Positions 43,913-55,121 of a stretch of 64,000 nt of DNA are shown here, piece after piece. Numbering within the stretch: position 1 is the first letter of the stretch; each line of letters opens with the position of its first letter. The notes below the pieces were generated by a model. It did no database searches and was not told the origin of the DNA. It saw nothing but the letters and a program-made list of their open reading frames with translations. The position numbers were made by a program, and so were the translations under genes. The stretch is from Sphingomonas radiodurans (GTDB lineage: Bacteria; Pseudomonadota; Alphaproteobacteria; Sphingomonadales; Sphingomonadaceae): assembly GCF_020866845.1 (NCBI RefSeq), contig NZ_CP086594.1, positions 2,356,001 through 2,420,000 of the forward strand, written 5' to 3'.

Positions 43913-43939
43913 GGCGGGCAGCGATGCCCGCCTTTTTTT
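43913..43939 (+). terminator. Rho-independent terminator of the TonB receptor gene
   Basis: GGCGGGCA, loop GCGA, TGCCCGCC, followed by seven T. This is a perfect 8-bp stem 25 bp beyond the receptor's stop codon, the clearest intrinsic terminator in the window. Confidence 0.93.
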
Positions 43940-43982
43940 GTGCCTTTTGCGATCTGCTTCGCGTGGGCGTCTGCCCCGATGC

Positions 43983-44996
43983 TCAGTCGAGCAGCGGCAG
44001 CGGCAATGTCATCGCCACGCCGGCGGTCTCGGCCAGAGTCAGCGCCCAAGCATGAACCTTGTCGATCTCATCACCATGGGCGGCCAGCGCGGCGGCGTGC
44101 TCGTCGGCGCGATCGGACGCCGAGAAAGCGACCCCGGATTTGCTGTGGCGCACGAGGGCGGGGTTCATCGCCACGGCGTCAATATCCGAAACGCCGAACA
44201 GCGCTGCCGCCGCACGCAGTGCGCCATCTGGGTTGCTCAACAATCGCTCGGACTCGATCGTGCGGATGCGCGCGGGGAACTGCGTTGCAAGCGCCGCGAA
44301 CTGCCGATGCTGCGCAAGCCAACCGACCGCGGCGACCTGTAGGTCACTGAGGCGAAAGTAATCAGCCGGCGCAAAGCCGAAGTCGATCAGGCCGTCCCGG
44401 ATCAAGCCCTGAAGCAGCTCGCGCACCCACAGCCGACACCATAAACCCTTGCGCGCGACCGAGATCAGGAAGGTACGCAGCGGCGCAAAGAGCAGGATCG
44501 CATGCGCATCGGGGCGCAGCGCCAGCAGCGGTCGCTGCAGCCCGCACAGGATGTTCGATGGCTTGATGACGACATGCTCGCCAGCGGACCAGCGCCGCGC
44601 CAGCAGCGTGACGGCTTCGTCGAGCAGCCGCGCGAGGTCCGCGCCGGTTCGCTCACCACGTCGATGAATGCCGACGACGTCGTTCAACAGCACGGGCTCC
44701 GACAGTCCCATCGATACGCCCGGCGTGTCGAAAGCACGAACCAGCATCGTCGATGCGCAGAACGCCGAGTGAAAGACGAAGTTGACTGGCGCCGCATTGC
44801 TGCGCGCCGCGCTCACCGCCTCCGACCGAGCAAGGATTGTCTTGGGGCGATCGCCGACAAGCTCATCGGTAAGGAAAGGACCGTCCCGGTGCATCGCCCG
44901 CGGCAGGTGGCGGTACATGACACGGTCGTCGGCGGGATCGTAACGGTGCGCGAGCCATGTGGGATCGGCAGGATCGAACGCATCCGGTGATTTCAT
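43983..44996 (-). CDS. Sulfotransferase-like P-loop protein
   Basis: A 337-aa cytoplasmic protein, weakly similar to sulfotransferases. VNFVFHSAFCASTMLVRAFD looks like the PAPS-binding 5'-phosphosulfate loop (a degenerate version with FCASTM in place of a normal P-loop). Further on, VVIKPSNILCGL and a RxxxS-like segment may be the 3'-phosphate region. The rest is helical. The start is ATG 44996 but no Shine-Dalgarno sequence precedes it. It is divergent, by 74 bp, from the TPR-beta-hydroxylase gene, and convergent with the TonB receptor across its terminator. If real, it would transfer a sulfo group or act as a kinase-like modifier; it could also be inactive. Confidence 0.7.
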   Translation of the reverse strand: MKSPDAFDPADPTWLAHRYDPADDRVMYRHLPRAMHRDGPFLTDELVGDRPKTILARSEAVSAARSNAAPVNFVFHSAFCASTMLVRAFDTPGVSMGLSEPVLLNDVVGIHRRGERTGADLARLLDEAVTLLARRWSAGEHVVIKPSNILCGLQRPLLALRPDAHAILLFAPLRTFLISVARKGLWCRLWVRELLQGLIRDGLIDFGFAPADYFRLSDLQVAAVGWLAQHRQFAALATQFPARIRTIESERLLSNPDGALRAAAALFGVSDIDAVAMNPALVRHSKSGVAFSASDRADEHAAALAAHGDEIDKVHAWALTLAETAGVAMTLPLPLLD

Positions 44997-45070
44997 ACGA
45001 CATTGATAACGATCGCGCCGATGACCGGCACGCTCTTTTCATGCGCCCCCCGGTTGGTTACGCTCCGGCC

Positions 45071-46261
45071 ATGTCGTTGTCGTCACAGGAAGCAAATAGT
45101 CGCGGCTTGGCAGCACTGAAGGCCGGAAATGCAGCAGCGGCGGCCGAACTCTTCAGAAGTGCGATCAAGCTTGATCCCACGGCGGGCAGCCTGTGGCGCA
45201 ACTTGGCGCACGCCAGTCGCCTGATGGACGATCACGCCGGAGAGCGCGCCGCGCTTGAGGGCGCGCTAGAGCTCGACGCGCGGGATTTCCCGGCGCTGGT
45301 ACGGCTGGCGCAATGGCATGAGCGGGCGGAGGACACCCGCGAAGCGATGATCCGCTGGACTGCGGTGATCCAGCTCGGCGAGCAGATCGCCGATCCGGCC
45401 CCGGCCTTGCTGGAGTTGCTCGATCATGCCCGCGCCTATTGCGCGGCACAGAATGATGCGACGATCACGCCGGTACGCAGCAAGCTGGGCCCGCGGATAG
45501 CGGCGCTGGAACAAACGCCGCGCCGCCGCGCCGCAGCCTTCGTCGATCATGTCCTGGGTCAGCGCCGGGTGTATCAGAATGTCTGCGCCGGGCTTTATTA
45601 TCCGTTTCTGCCACCGGACGAATTCTTCGACGATCATCACTTCCCCTGGTTCGCGCAGCTGGCGTCGCAGACCGATGCGATCAGGGGCGAGTTGCAGGCA
45701 TTGCTTGCTGAGCCGGGCGATGATCTGATTCCCTATGTCCGCATGGAGCGCGGCGTATCCGGCGGGCAATGGGGCCAGTTGAACCACAATCTCGATTGGG
45801 GCGCGTGCTTCCTGTGGGAATATGGCCGGCCCAACACGCCGGTGCTCGATCGCTGCCCGGTAACTGCAGCGGCGCTTGCTGCGCTGCCGAGCGCGCATAT
45901 CCCCGGGCGGGCGCCGAGTGCGTTCTTCTCGATGCTGAAGCCGCGCACCCGCATTCCCCCGCATACCGGCGTCACCAACACGCGCGCGATCGTCCACTTG
46001 CCGTTGATCGTCCCGCCGGGCTGCGGCTTCCGGGTCGGGGGGGAGACGCGCGAGTGGGTCGAGGGCCGGCCGTTCGCGTTCGACGATACGATCGAACACG
46101 AAGCGTGGAACGACAGCGATGAGATGCGCGCGGTGCTGATCTTCGACGTCTGGAACCCGCACTTGTCGGCCGAAGAACAAGCAACGGTGGCGGACTATTG
46201 CGAAACGATCGACGCGTTGACGAGTCCTGCGGCGAAAACCGCAACATTGTCGGCGGCTTGA
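45071..46261 (+). CDS. TPR-containing aspartyl/asparaginyl beta-hydroxylase
   Basis: An Fe(II)/2-oxoglutarate dioxygenase fused to tetratricopeptide repeats, 396 aa. Residues about 1-100 carry TPR-like helices (GLAALKAGNAAAAAELFRSA then LWRNLAHASRL). The C-terminal domain has the family signature HTGVTNTRAIVHLPLIVP, GCGFRVGGETREW and FDDTIEHEAWN, which include the iron-binding histidines. The enzymes hydroxylate Asp or Asn side chains of proteins. The start at 45071 lacks a Shine-Dalgarno sequence; an earlier in-frame ATG at 45041 is possible. It is divergent from the sulfotransferase-like gene, and a small exported protein gene follows. The substrate protein is unknown; the receptor next door or a peptide are candidates. 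Confidence 0.9.
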   Translation: MSLSSQEANSRGLAALKAGNAAAAAELFRSAIKLDPTAGSLWRNLAHASRLMDDHAGERAALEGALELDARDFPALVRLAQWHERAEDTREAMIRWTAVIQLGEQIADPAPALLELLDHARAYCAAQNDATITPVRSKLGPRIAALEQTPRRRAAAFVDHVLGQRRVYQNVCAGLYYPFLPPDEFFDDHHFPWFAQLASQTDAIRGELQALLAEPGDDLIPYVRMERGVSGGQWGQLNHNLDWGACFLWEYGRPNTPVLDRCPVTAAALAALPSAHIPGRAPSAFFSMLKPRTRIPPHTGVTNTRAIVHLPLIVPPGCGFRVGGETREWVEGRPFAFDDTIEHEAWNDSDEMRAVLIFDVWNPHLSAEEQATVADYCETIDALTSPAAKTATLSAA

Positions 46262-46443
46262 TTGAAGCAACCGGTCGGTTTCCCGGTGCCGGAGAGGCTA
46301 ATGTCCGCGTAGCACCACTATGTCGGGCAATTGGCATGAGGGCCACGGTCTGTTACGGACCTGAAATCGTTAGGGACCGGGTTTCGCAGCGCGACCGATA
46401 GCGTCACAGTCTATCGAACCGTTGCGGCCATTGGACGGAGGGC

Positions 46444-46692
46444 ATGAAGATGTTTACGACGGCGTTGTCATGGACGATCTTGCTTCAGGCGGCCGCCGTG
46501 CCGGCTGCGACCTCTGCAACTACCAACCCGAACGACGAAGTGCGTTGTCGCCGCATCGAGGTGACCGGCTCGATTGTCCGCAAGGAGCGTGTCTGCAAGA
46601 CCAGGGGCGAGTGGCGCCGCCTGGCCGAAGCGGGCAATGGCGTCGCGCGTGCAGTCGTGGATTACAGCACCGGCCGCCCGTCGGGTCAGTAA
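46444..46692 (+). CDS. Small exported cysteine-containing protein
   Basis: An 82-aa protein with a signal peptide (MFTTALSWTILLQAAAVPAA) and a mature part containing VRCRRIEVTGSIVRKERVCKTRGEWRR, where two cysteines could form a disulfide. Sphingomonad genomes hold many small exported proteins with a VTGSxxRKERVCKTxxEW motif. I keep the start at ATG 46444, but the ATG at 46450 is better placed relative to GGAGG. It follows the hydroxylase gene by 182 bp; the intervening region has no gene. Function is unknown. Confidence 0.8.
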   Translation: MKMFTTALSWTILLQAAAVPAATSATTNPNDEVRCRRIEVTGSIVRKERVCKTRGEWRRLAEAGNGVARAVVDYSTGRPSGQ

Positions 46693-46721
46693 ACGCGCGC
46701 CGTCAAGGCTCGTCAGAAAAA

Positions 46722-46753
46722 CGGCAGGATCGGTAACCACCCCGATCCTGCCG
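46722..46753 (-). terminator. Terminator of clpB (usable in both directions)
   Basis: CGGCAGGATCGG, 8-nt loop, CCGATCCTGCCG is a 12-bp perfect stem. On the minus strand it is followed by TTTTT, as expected for an intrinsic terminator at the clpB end, and it also separates the convergent small exported gene. Confidence 0.85.
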
Positions 46754-46765
46754 CTCGGCTGATGC

Positions 46766-49345
<2,580 letters not shown>

Positions 49346-49371
49346 GGGTATCCCTGTTTCCTTCGAGCATC

Positions 49372-49399
49372 AGATAGTGTTGCCCATATGCAACACAAG
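49372..49399 (-). promoter_or_regulatory. Heat-shock-like promoter of clpB with an internal palindrome
   Basis: On the minus strand CTTGTG (49399-49394), 14 bp, then CACTATCT (49379-49372), which matches the sigma32 pattern in 6 of 8 -10 positions. The 18 bp between CTTG and CTATCT form a perfect 6-bp inverted repeat TGTTGC-N6-GCAACA at 49378-49395. A protein bound there would occupy the promoter. The start codon is 26 bp away. Confidence 0.5.
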
Positions 49400-49611
49400 A
49401 GTGTGGGTTCGACAAACATGGTGACGCGGCATCGTGCCGTCCAGTGACGGAAACCTGCCTTGCTGGCTGCTCCGGCGCCAAATCCCGCCGTCACTTATCG
49501 TTCACGAAACGGACGCCGTTCCGCCACCGAAACAACGCCGCTGCGTAACAAAGCATTGCTAGCGCGACCGAGAAGAGCCGGCGCAAAGATCGCCGCATAA
49601 GGGGAAATCCG

Positions 49612-51924
49612 ATGAAGAAGATGTTCGCGCTCGCGCTGCTCGCGAGTGCTTCCTGGCCGACGCTCGCGATCGCGGCGCCCGAGGATGCGCCCGTTGCCGA
49701 CGCCGCGGCTCCCGCCGATGAAACGCCCGTCGACGAAGCCGGCGAAGACATCGTCGTGATCGGTCGCGGCGTGACGCAGCAGGTTCAGCAGCTCGCGCCG
49801 CAGGATTTCGACCTGCTCATCCCGGCGACGAGCCCGCTGAAGGCGATCCAGAAGCTCCCCGGCGTCAACTTCCAGTCGGCCGATGCGTTCGGCGCGTACG
49901 AATGGTCGCAGCGCGTGTCGATCCGCGGCTTCAACCAGAACCAGCTCGGCTTCACGCTCGACGGCATCCCGCTGGGCGATGGCAGCTACGGCAACACCAA
50001 TGGCCTGCACATCAGCCGCGCGATCTCGTCCGAAAACATCGGCCAGGTCCGCGTGGCGCAGGGCTCGGGCGCGATCGGCACGCAGGCGACGAACAACCTT
50101 GGCGGCACGATCGAATTCCTCTCGTCCGATCCCAAGGACGTCGTTGGCCTCTCGGCGAACGCCACCTATGGCAGCGAGGAGACGGTGCGCGCATTCGTGC
50201 GGCTCGACACCGGCGTGCTCGGCGCCGACGGCCCGAGCGCCTATGTCTCCTACGGCTATCTCGATACCGACAAGTACAAGGGCTTCGGTTCGCAGCGCCA
50301 GCATCAGATAAATGCCAAGGCGGTCGCGCCGCTCGGCGCGGTCCGGCTCGTCGGCACGTTCGATTTTTCGGACCGGCGCGAGCAGGATTACCAGGACATG
50401 TCGCTCGATATGATCCGGCGGCTGGGGTATGGTTGGGACAACATCTCCAACGATTATCGCACCGCCGTGCAGGTCGCCGATGTCGGCGCCAACACCAATT
50501 ACACCGGCGCGCCCAAGCTCAACCCAGCGGCAGGCACGACCTATCCCGCGCCGTTCGCCAACGCCGACGATGCCTATTTCGACGCCGCGGGCTTGCGCAC
50601 CGACTATCTCGCCTCGGTCGGCCTCGAAACCGAGCGCGACGCGACGGTAAAGGGCGTGCTGCGCGCTTATTATCACGACAATCACGGCCGCGGCTTGTGG
50701 TTCACGCCCTATGTGCCCTCGCCGTCGGGCGCGCCGATCTCGGTCCGCACCACCGAATACGACATCCGCCGCAAGGGCGTGTTCGGCAACGTCGGCACCA
50801 ACGTCGCCGGCATTGCCGAGATTACGGTCGGTGGCTGGTACGAGCGCAACGATTTCCGCCAGGCGCGGCGCTTCTACGGCCTCGACAGCCGCACCGAGCC
50901 GACGCGCGACGCACTCGATTTCCCGCTCGGCGCCTTCGCGACGCAGTGGGATTATCGCTACCAGACCGATACCGCGCAGTATTTCGTGCAGGCGCGCGTG
51001 CCGCTCGGCGCGCTGACGGTTGAGCTGGGCTGGAAGGGCTATGACGTGCGCGCCACGGCGCGGCCGCTCACCGCGGGCAGCCTCGCCTCGGGCAAGATCA
51101 AGACGACCGACTGGTTCCAGCCGCGCGCCGGCTTCACCTTGACGGTCAACGATCAGGCCGAAATCTTCGGCGGGTTCAGCCAGGTGACGCGCGCCTTCAC
51201 CGCGTCCGCCACCGGCGGGCCGTTCGCGACGACCCAGGCCGGGTTCGACGGGCTCGGCGGGCTGAAGCCCGAACAGTCCGACACGTACGAGCTCGGCGGC
51301 CGGATCAAGGCCGGGCGGTTCAGCGGCTCGCTCGCCGGCTACCACATCGATTTCCGCAACCGCCTCCTCGGCTTCGCCAATGGCGCGGGCATCGTCGGCA
51401 ATCCCGCGATCCTGCGCAACGTCGGCGGCGTGCGCTCCGATGGCGTCGAAGCGACCGCGCAACTGCGCTTGCCCGAAGGCTTCGGCGCCTTCGCCTCTTA
51501 CGCGTACAACGTGTCAAAATATCAGAACAACATCCGCAACGCCGACGGCTCGTTGTTCGGCGGCGTCGCGATCGAGGACAAGACGGTCGTCGATGCACCA
51601 CGCCACATCGCGTTCGGCGAGCTGACGTTCGACAATGATCTGGTCTTCGGCCGGATCGGCGCGAACTATATGAGCAAGCGCTTCTTCACCTACAGCAACG
51701 ATCAGTCGGTGCCCGGCCGCCTGATCGCCGACGCTTCGGCCGGCGTGCGGCTCACCGTCGCCGGGGGCCGCAAGGTCGAGCTGCAGCTCAACGCGACCAA
51801 TTTGTTCGACAAGGATTATGTCGCGACGATCGGCTCGAACGGCTTCGGCAATTCGGGCGACAACCAGACGCTGCTGATCGGCGCGCCGCGGCAGGTGTTC
51901 GTGAGCCTCAAGACGGGGCTCTGA
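49612..51924 (+). CDS. TonB-dependent receptor
   Basis: A 770-aa outer-membrane receptor. The signal peptide MKKMFALALLASASWPTLAIAAP is followed by an acidic linker, a TonB-box-like EDIVVIGRGVTQ, a plug with IQKLPGVNFQSADAFG, SIRGFNQNQLGFTLDGIPLGD and GTQATNNLGGTIEF, and a barrel with many aromatic girdles. The start ATG has AAGGGGA 6 bp upstream. The final strand ends VFVSLKTGL, without the usual C-terminal aromatic residue, so BAM-dependent assembly may differ or the end may be slightly altered. It is divergent from clpB and is followed by an alcohol dehydrogenase gene. The ligand is not evident. Confidence 0.9.
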   Translation: MKKMFALALLASASWPTLAIAAPEDAPVADAAAPADETPVDEAGEDIVVIGRGVTQQVQQLAPQDFDLLIPATSPLKAIQKLPGVNFQSADAFGAYEWSQRVSIRGFNQNQLGFTLDGIPLGDGSYGNTNGLHISRAISSENIGQVRVAQGSGAIGTQATNNLGGTIEFLSSDPKDVVGLSANATYGSEETVRAFVRLDTGVLGADGPSAYVSYGYLDTDKYKGFGSQRQHQINAKAVAPLGAVRLVGTFDFSDRREQDYQDMSLDMIRRLGYGWDNISNDYRTAVQVADVGANTNYTGAPKLNPAAGTTYPAPFANADDAYFDAAGLRTDYLASVGLETERDATVKGVLRAYYHDNHGRGLWFTPYVPSPSGAPISVRTTEYDIRRKGVFGNVGTNVAGIAEITVGGWYERNDFRQARRFYGLDSRTEPTRDALDFPLGAFATQWDYRYQTDTAQYFVQARVPLGALTVELGWKGYDVRATARPLTAGSLASGKIKTTDWFQPRAGFTLTVNDQAEIFGGFSQVTRAFTASATGGPFATTQAGFDGLGGLKPEQSDTYELGGRIKAGRFSGSLAGYHIDFRNRLLGFANGAGIVGNPAILRNVGGVRSDGVEATAQLRLPEGFGAFASYAYNVSKYQNNIRNADGSLFGGVAIEDKTVVDAPRHIAFGELTFDNDLVFGRIGANYMSKRFFTYSNDQSVPGRLIADASAGVRLTVAGGRKVELQLNATNLFDKDYVATIGSNGFGNSGDNQTLLIGAPRQVFVSLKTGL

Positions 51925-51989
51925 TCGGCTTGACGCCAACCTCTCCTGCGTAAACAAGTCGTCTGACTTAGTTGCGTGGGAGAGGCGGC

Positions 51990-53024
51990 ATGAAGGCGTT
52001 GCGCTATTTCGGGGCGCGGGACATCCAATATGGATCGACCGACGACGCCGTGCTGCAGGACGATTGCGACGTGCTCGTCCGCGTGAAGCATTGCGCGATC
52101 TGCGGCAGCGATCTGCACATCTATCACGGCCATGGCTTCTCCGACGATATCGGCTTCTGCGTCGGGCACGAGGCGGTCGGCGAGGTGGTCGAGACGGGCA
52201 GGGCAGTCCGCAACCTGCGCTCGGGCGACCGGGTGATGATCTCCGCCGCGGTCGGGTGTGGCGCGTGCCCGGGGTGCCTCGCGGGCCGGGTGCACGAATG
52301 CGAGAACAACGGCTCGGGCTGCTACGGGCTCTCCGCCGCGCTGCAAGGGAGTCAGGCCGAGGCGGTGCGCGTGCCGGCTGGCGACGTCAACGCGCGGCGC
52401 ATCCCGGACGGCGTGTCCTACGAACAGGCATTGATGCTGACCGACGCATTGCCGACGAGCTGGATGGCGGTGCGCAATGCCGACATCAAGCCGGGCGCGA
52501 GCGTCGCGGTGGTCGGGCTGGGGCCGATCGGGCTGATGGCGGTGGAAGGGTGTTTCGCGATGGGCGCCGGGCGCGTCTATGCGATCGATCTGGTGCCCGA
52601 GCGGCGCGCGATTGCCGAAGGGCTGGGCGCGATCGGGGTCGATCCGAACGTCGCGGTCGAGACGATCAAGGAGGATACCAAGGGGCTCAAGTGCAGCAGC
52701 GTGATCGAGGCGGTCGGCGCGGATGCGACGATCGATCTGGCGCTGCGGCTGGTGGGCAAATGGGGCACGGTGTCGTGCCTCGGCGTCAACCAGACGCGCC
52801 GCTTCCCCTTCCCGATGGAGCGCGCCTTCGCGCAGGGGCTGACGTTCCGGACGGGCACGTGTTCGGTGCCGCATTGGTGGCAGGAACTGATCCCGATGGT
52901 GCAAAAGGGGCAGCTCAAGCCCGAAAGCTATATCTCGCACCGCCTGCCGCTGTCGGAGGGGACGGAGGCCTATGCGATCCTCGACCGGCGCGAGGCGTTG
53001 AAGGTGGTGATGTCGCCGGAATGA
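51990..53024 (+). CDS. Zinc-dependent alcohol dehydrogenase (formaldehyde-dehydrogenase-like)
   Basis: MDR alcohol dehydrogenase with both zinc sites. The catalytic part has CAICGSDLHIYHGHG and GHEAVGEV; the structural lobe has four cysteines in CGACPGCLAGRVHEC. The NAD-binding motif is VAVVGLGPIGLMAVEGCFAMGA. Length is 344 aa. The start ATG 51990 has GGGAGAGG upstream; the longer frame is not supported. The CGSDLH motif and group fit glutathione-independent formaldehyde/threonine-type dehydrogenases, but the substrate is not fixed. It begins a series of catabolic genes running to 56907, and its end is followed by a hairpin with a T-run. Confidence 0.93.
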   Translation: MKALRYFGARDIQYGSTDDAVLQDDCDVLVRVKHCAICGSDLHIYHGHGFSDDIGFCVGHEAVGEVVETGRAVRNLRSGDRVMISAAVGCGACPGCLAGRVHECENNGSGCYGLSAALQGSQAEAVRVPAGDVNARRIPDGVSYEQALMLTDALPTSWMAVRNADIKPGASVAVVGLGPIGLMAVEGCFAMGAGRVYAIDLVPERRAIAEGLGAIGVDPNVAVETIKEDTKGLKCSSVIEAVGADATIDLALRLVGKWGTVSCLGVNQTRRFPFPMERAFAQGLTFRTGTCSVPHWWQELIPMVQKGQLKPESYISHRLPLSEGTEAYAILDRREALKVVMSPE

Positions 53025-53137
53025 CCATGGCTTGAGCCGGGGCGGGACTCGCTCAGGCTGTCCTACACGGCGCCATCGTGATCTAATCGCGGGGATGCTC
53101 ACCGTCCGCCCTCTAGCCCGCTCGCTCGCCCGCCACG

Positions 53138-53200
53138 CGAATGTTGAGGTTGTTGGAGAAAAACGCGCGAGCGCCTCAACTTCCTCAACATTCGTTTTTT
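53138..53200 (+). terminator. Long-stem hairpin with T-run upstream of the class II aldolase
   Basis: CGAATGTTGAGG (53138-53149) pairs with CCTCAACATTCG (53183-53194), followed by six T. Inside, GTTG and CAAC extend the stem across a TT/TT internal loop. It looks like a terminator for the alcohol dehydrogenase transcript, or the 3' end of a small RNA. The loop is 33 nt, long for a plain terminator. Confidence 0.7.
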
Positions 53201-53306
53201 GCAATCGTCCGCGACGGTGCCGCTCACGCCGCCGCGCCGGCCGTGTTTGCCCCTGCACCGGCAAACCGTTATGATCGGCCGCAAAGCGCAATCAGGAGAG
53301 TATGTC

Positions 53307-54080
53307 ATGGCCACACTGGCATCGGTCGATAGCACCCCGCAGTACGTCCCCGGCGAATGGGAGGCGCGGGTCGATCTCGCGGCCGCTTACCGGCTGGTGG
53401 CGATGTATGGCTGGGACGATCTGATCTTCACGCATTTGTCGGCGCGCGTGCCGGGGCCCGAGCATCATTTCCTGATTAACCCGTACGACATGATGTTCGA
53501 GGAAATCACCGCGTCGAGCCTCGTCAAGATCGACGTCGAGGGCAAGCCGGTCGGGCCGACGACGCATCCGGTGAACCCTGCCGGCTTCACGATCCACTCG
53601 GCGATCCACATGGCGCGCGAGGATGCCGCCGCGGTGATGCATCTGCACACGCCGCACGGCCAGGCGGTGAGCGCGATGGAGTTCGGGTTGCTGCCGCACA
53701 CGCAGACCGCGATGATCGCGCAGCACAATGTCGCCTATCACAACTATGAAGGCATCGCGACCGACCTCGACGAGCGTGAGCGGCTGGTCGCCGACATCGG
53801 TGACAAGCATGCGATGATCCTGCGCAATCACGGTACGCTCGCGGTGGGCGACAGCGTCGCGTCGTGCTTCCTGCGGCTCTACTTCCTCGAGCGCGCGTGC
53901 GAAGCGCAGGTGCTGATGCTGTCGGCCGGCCGCGAGAATCTCAACACCCCGCCGCAGGGCGTGGAAGAGAAGGTCGCCGGGCAAAGCGCGCCGGCTGGCA
54001 TGGGCAAGCTCGCCGAGAAGCTTGCGTGGCCAGCGCTGCTCCGCAAGCTCGACCGGATCGACCCCAGCTTCCGCAACTGA
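53307..54080 (+). CDS. Class II aldolase/adducin family protein
   Basis: A 257-aa member of the class II aldolase fold (zinc-dependent aldolases such as L-fuculose-phosphate aldolase, and bacterial relatives of adducin). The motifs are ARVDLAAAYRLVAMYGWDDLIFTHLSARV, the zinc-binding MHLHTPHGQAVSAM and LRNHGTLAVGDSVASCFLRLYFLERACE with its conserved histidine. The start ATG at 53307 has AGGAG 9 bp upstream. The gap upstream (282 bp) contains the long hairpin and no gene. Downstream neighbours include a lactonase and a DUF2855 protein, so it is probably part of one catabolic route, cleaving or decarboxylating a hydroxy-acid intermediate. Confidence 0.9.
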   Translation: MATLASVDSTPQYVPGEWEARVDLAAAYRLVAMYGWDDLIFTHLSARVPGPEHHFLINPYDMMFEEITASSLVKIDVEGKPVGPTTHPVNPAGFTIHSAIHMAREDAAAVMHLHTPHGQAVSAMEFGLLPHTQTAMIAQHNVAYHNYEGIATDLDERERLVADIGDKHAMILRNHGTLAVGDSVASCFLRLYFLERACEAQVLMLSAGRENLNTPPQGVEEKVAGQSAPAGMGKLAEKLAWPALLRKLDRIDPSFRN

Positions 54081-54169
54081 TCGCGCCGGCCTTGCCCTAG
54101 CCGCCGTGCTCGTGAATGTAGCCGTCAAGCAAGGCGGCGCGAGCGCGGCGCCGGCAAGAGGAGAGGATG

Positions 54170-55090
54170 ATGGCGGATTTCACGCTCGTGGCGGATGGCT
54201 TGCGCTTTCCCGAAGGCCCGGTGTTCATGCCCGACGGCAGCATCGCGCTGGTCGAGATCGAGCCCGGCCGGATTACTCGCGTTCACCCCGACGGCACGAA
54301 GGAAACGATCGCCACGCCCGGCGGTGGCCCCAATGGCCTCGCACTCGGGCCGGACGGAATGCTGTATTGCTGCAACAACGGCGGGTTCGAGTGGCACGAG
54401 AATAACGGCATGCTCGCCCCCGGCGGCATCGCCAGCGATTACTCGGGCGGCCGAATCGAGCGCATCGATCCCGCGACTGGCGCGGTCGAGGTGCTGTACA
54501 AGTCGGGCGATCACGGCTGCATCCTGCGCGGGCCGAACGATCTGGTGTTCGACAAGCACGGCGGCTTCTGGTTCACCGATCACGGCAAGATGGATCACAA
54601 GAAACGCGTCCACGACGTGGTCGGGATCTTCTACGCCAAGGCCGATGGCAGCCATATCGAGGAAGTCGTCTTCCCCTCGAACAACCCCAATGGCTGCGGC
54701 CTCTCGCCTGACGGCAAGTGGCTCTACGCCGCCGAAACCTACACCTGCCGGCTGATGAAGTTCGCCGTGACCGAGCCGGGCAAGGTCGATGCGACCGCGG
54801 GCGTCGGCGGGCCGGGCATCCCGGTCTATCGCCCGGCCGGCTGGAAGTTCTTTGATTCGCTCGCGGTCGAAGCGTCGGGCAACGTGTGCGTCGCGACGAT
54901 CGGCGAATGCGGCATCAGCGTGATCTCCCCCGAGGGCGAGCTGGTCGAGTTCGTGAAGACCGACGACATCTTCACCACCAACATCTGCTTCGGCGGCGAG
55001 GACATGCAGGATGCGTATCTGACGCTGTCGGGCACCGGCCGGCTGGTGAAGACGCGGTGGAATAGGCCGGGGTTGAAGCTGGAATATTGA
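54170..55090 (+). CDS. SMP-30/gluconolactonase family protein
   Basis: A six-bladed beta-propeller lactonase of 306 aa, hydrolysing sugar lactones or similar esters with a metal ion. The family features are FPEGPVFMPDGSIALVEIEPGRI (with the metal-binding glutamate), GPNGLALGPDG, LRGPNDLVFDKHGGFWFTDH (Asn and Asp metal ligands) and NPNGCGLSPDGKWLYAAET. There is no signal peptide. I use the ATG at 54170, which lies 6 nt after AGGAG; the ATG at 54167 is an alternative. It is in the catabolic group with class II aldolase and DUF2855. Confidence 0.92.
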   Translation: MADFTLVADGLRFPEGPVFMPDGSIALVEIEPGRITRVHPDGTKETIATPGGGPNGLALGPDGMLYCCNNGGFEWHENNGMLAPGGIASDYSGGRIERIDPATGAVEVLYKSGDHGCILRGPNDLVFDKHGGFWFTDHGKMDHKKRVHDVVGIFYAKADGSHIEEVVFPSNNPNGCGLSPDGKWLYAAETYTCRLMKFAVTEPGKVDATAGVGGPGIPVYRPAGWKFFDSLAVEASGNVCVATIGECGISVISPEGELVEFVKTDDIFTTNICFGGEDMQDAYLTLSGTGRLVKTRWNRPGLKLEY

Positions 55091-55121
55091 GCCTGGTCGT
55101 GCAGGCACGTAGGAGAATGGC

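Noticed and set aside
49495..51462. A 655-aa minus-strand frame opposite the third TonB receptor
   Set aside because: Same reason: a high-GC antisense shadow of a well-supported gene.
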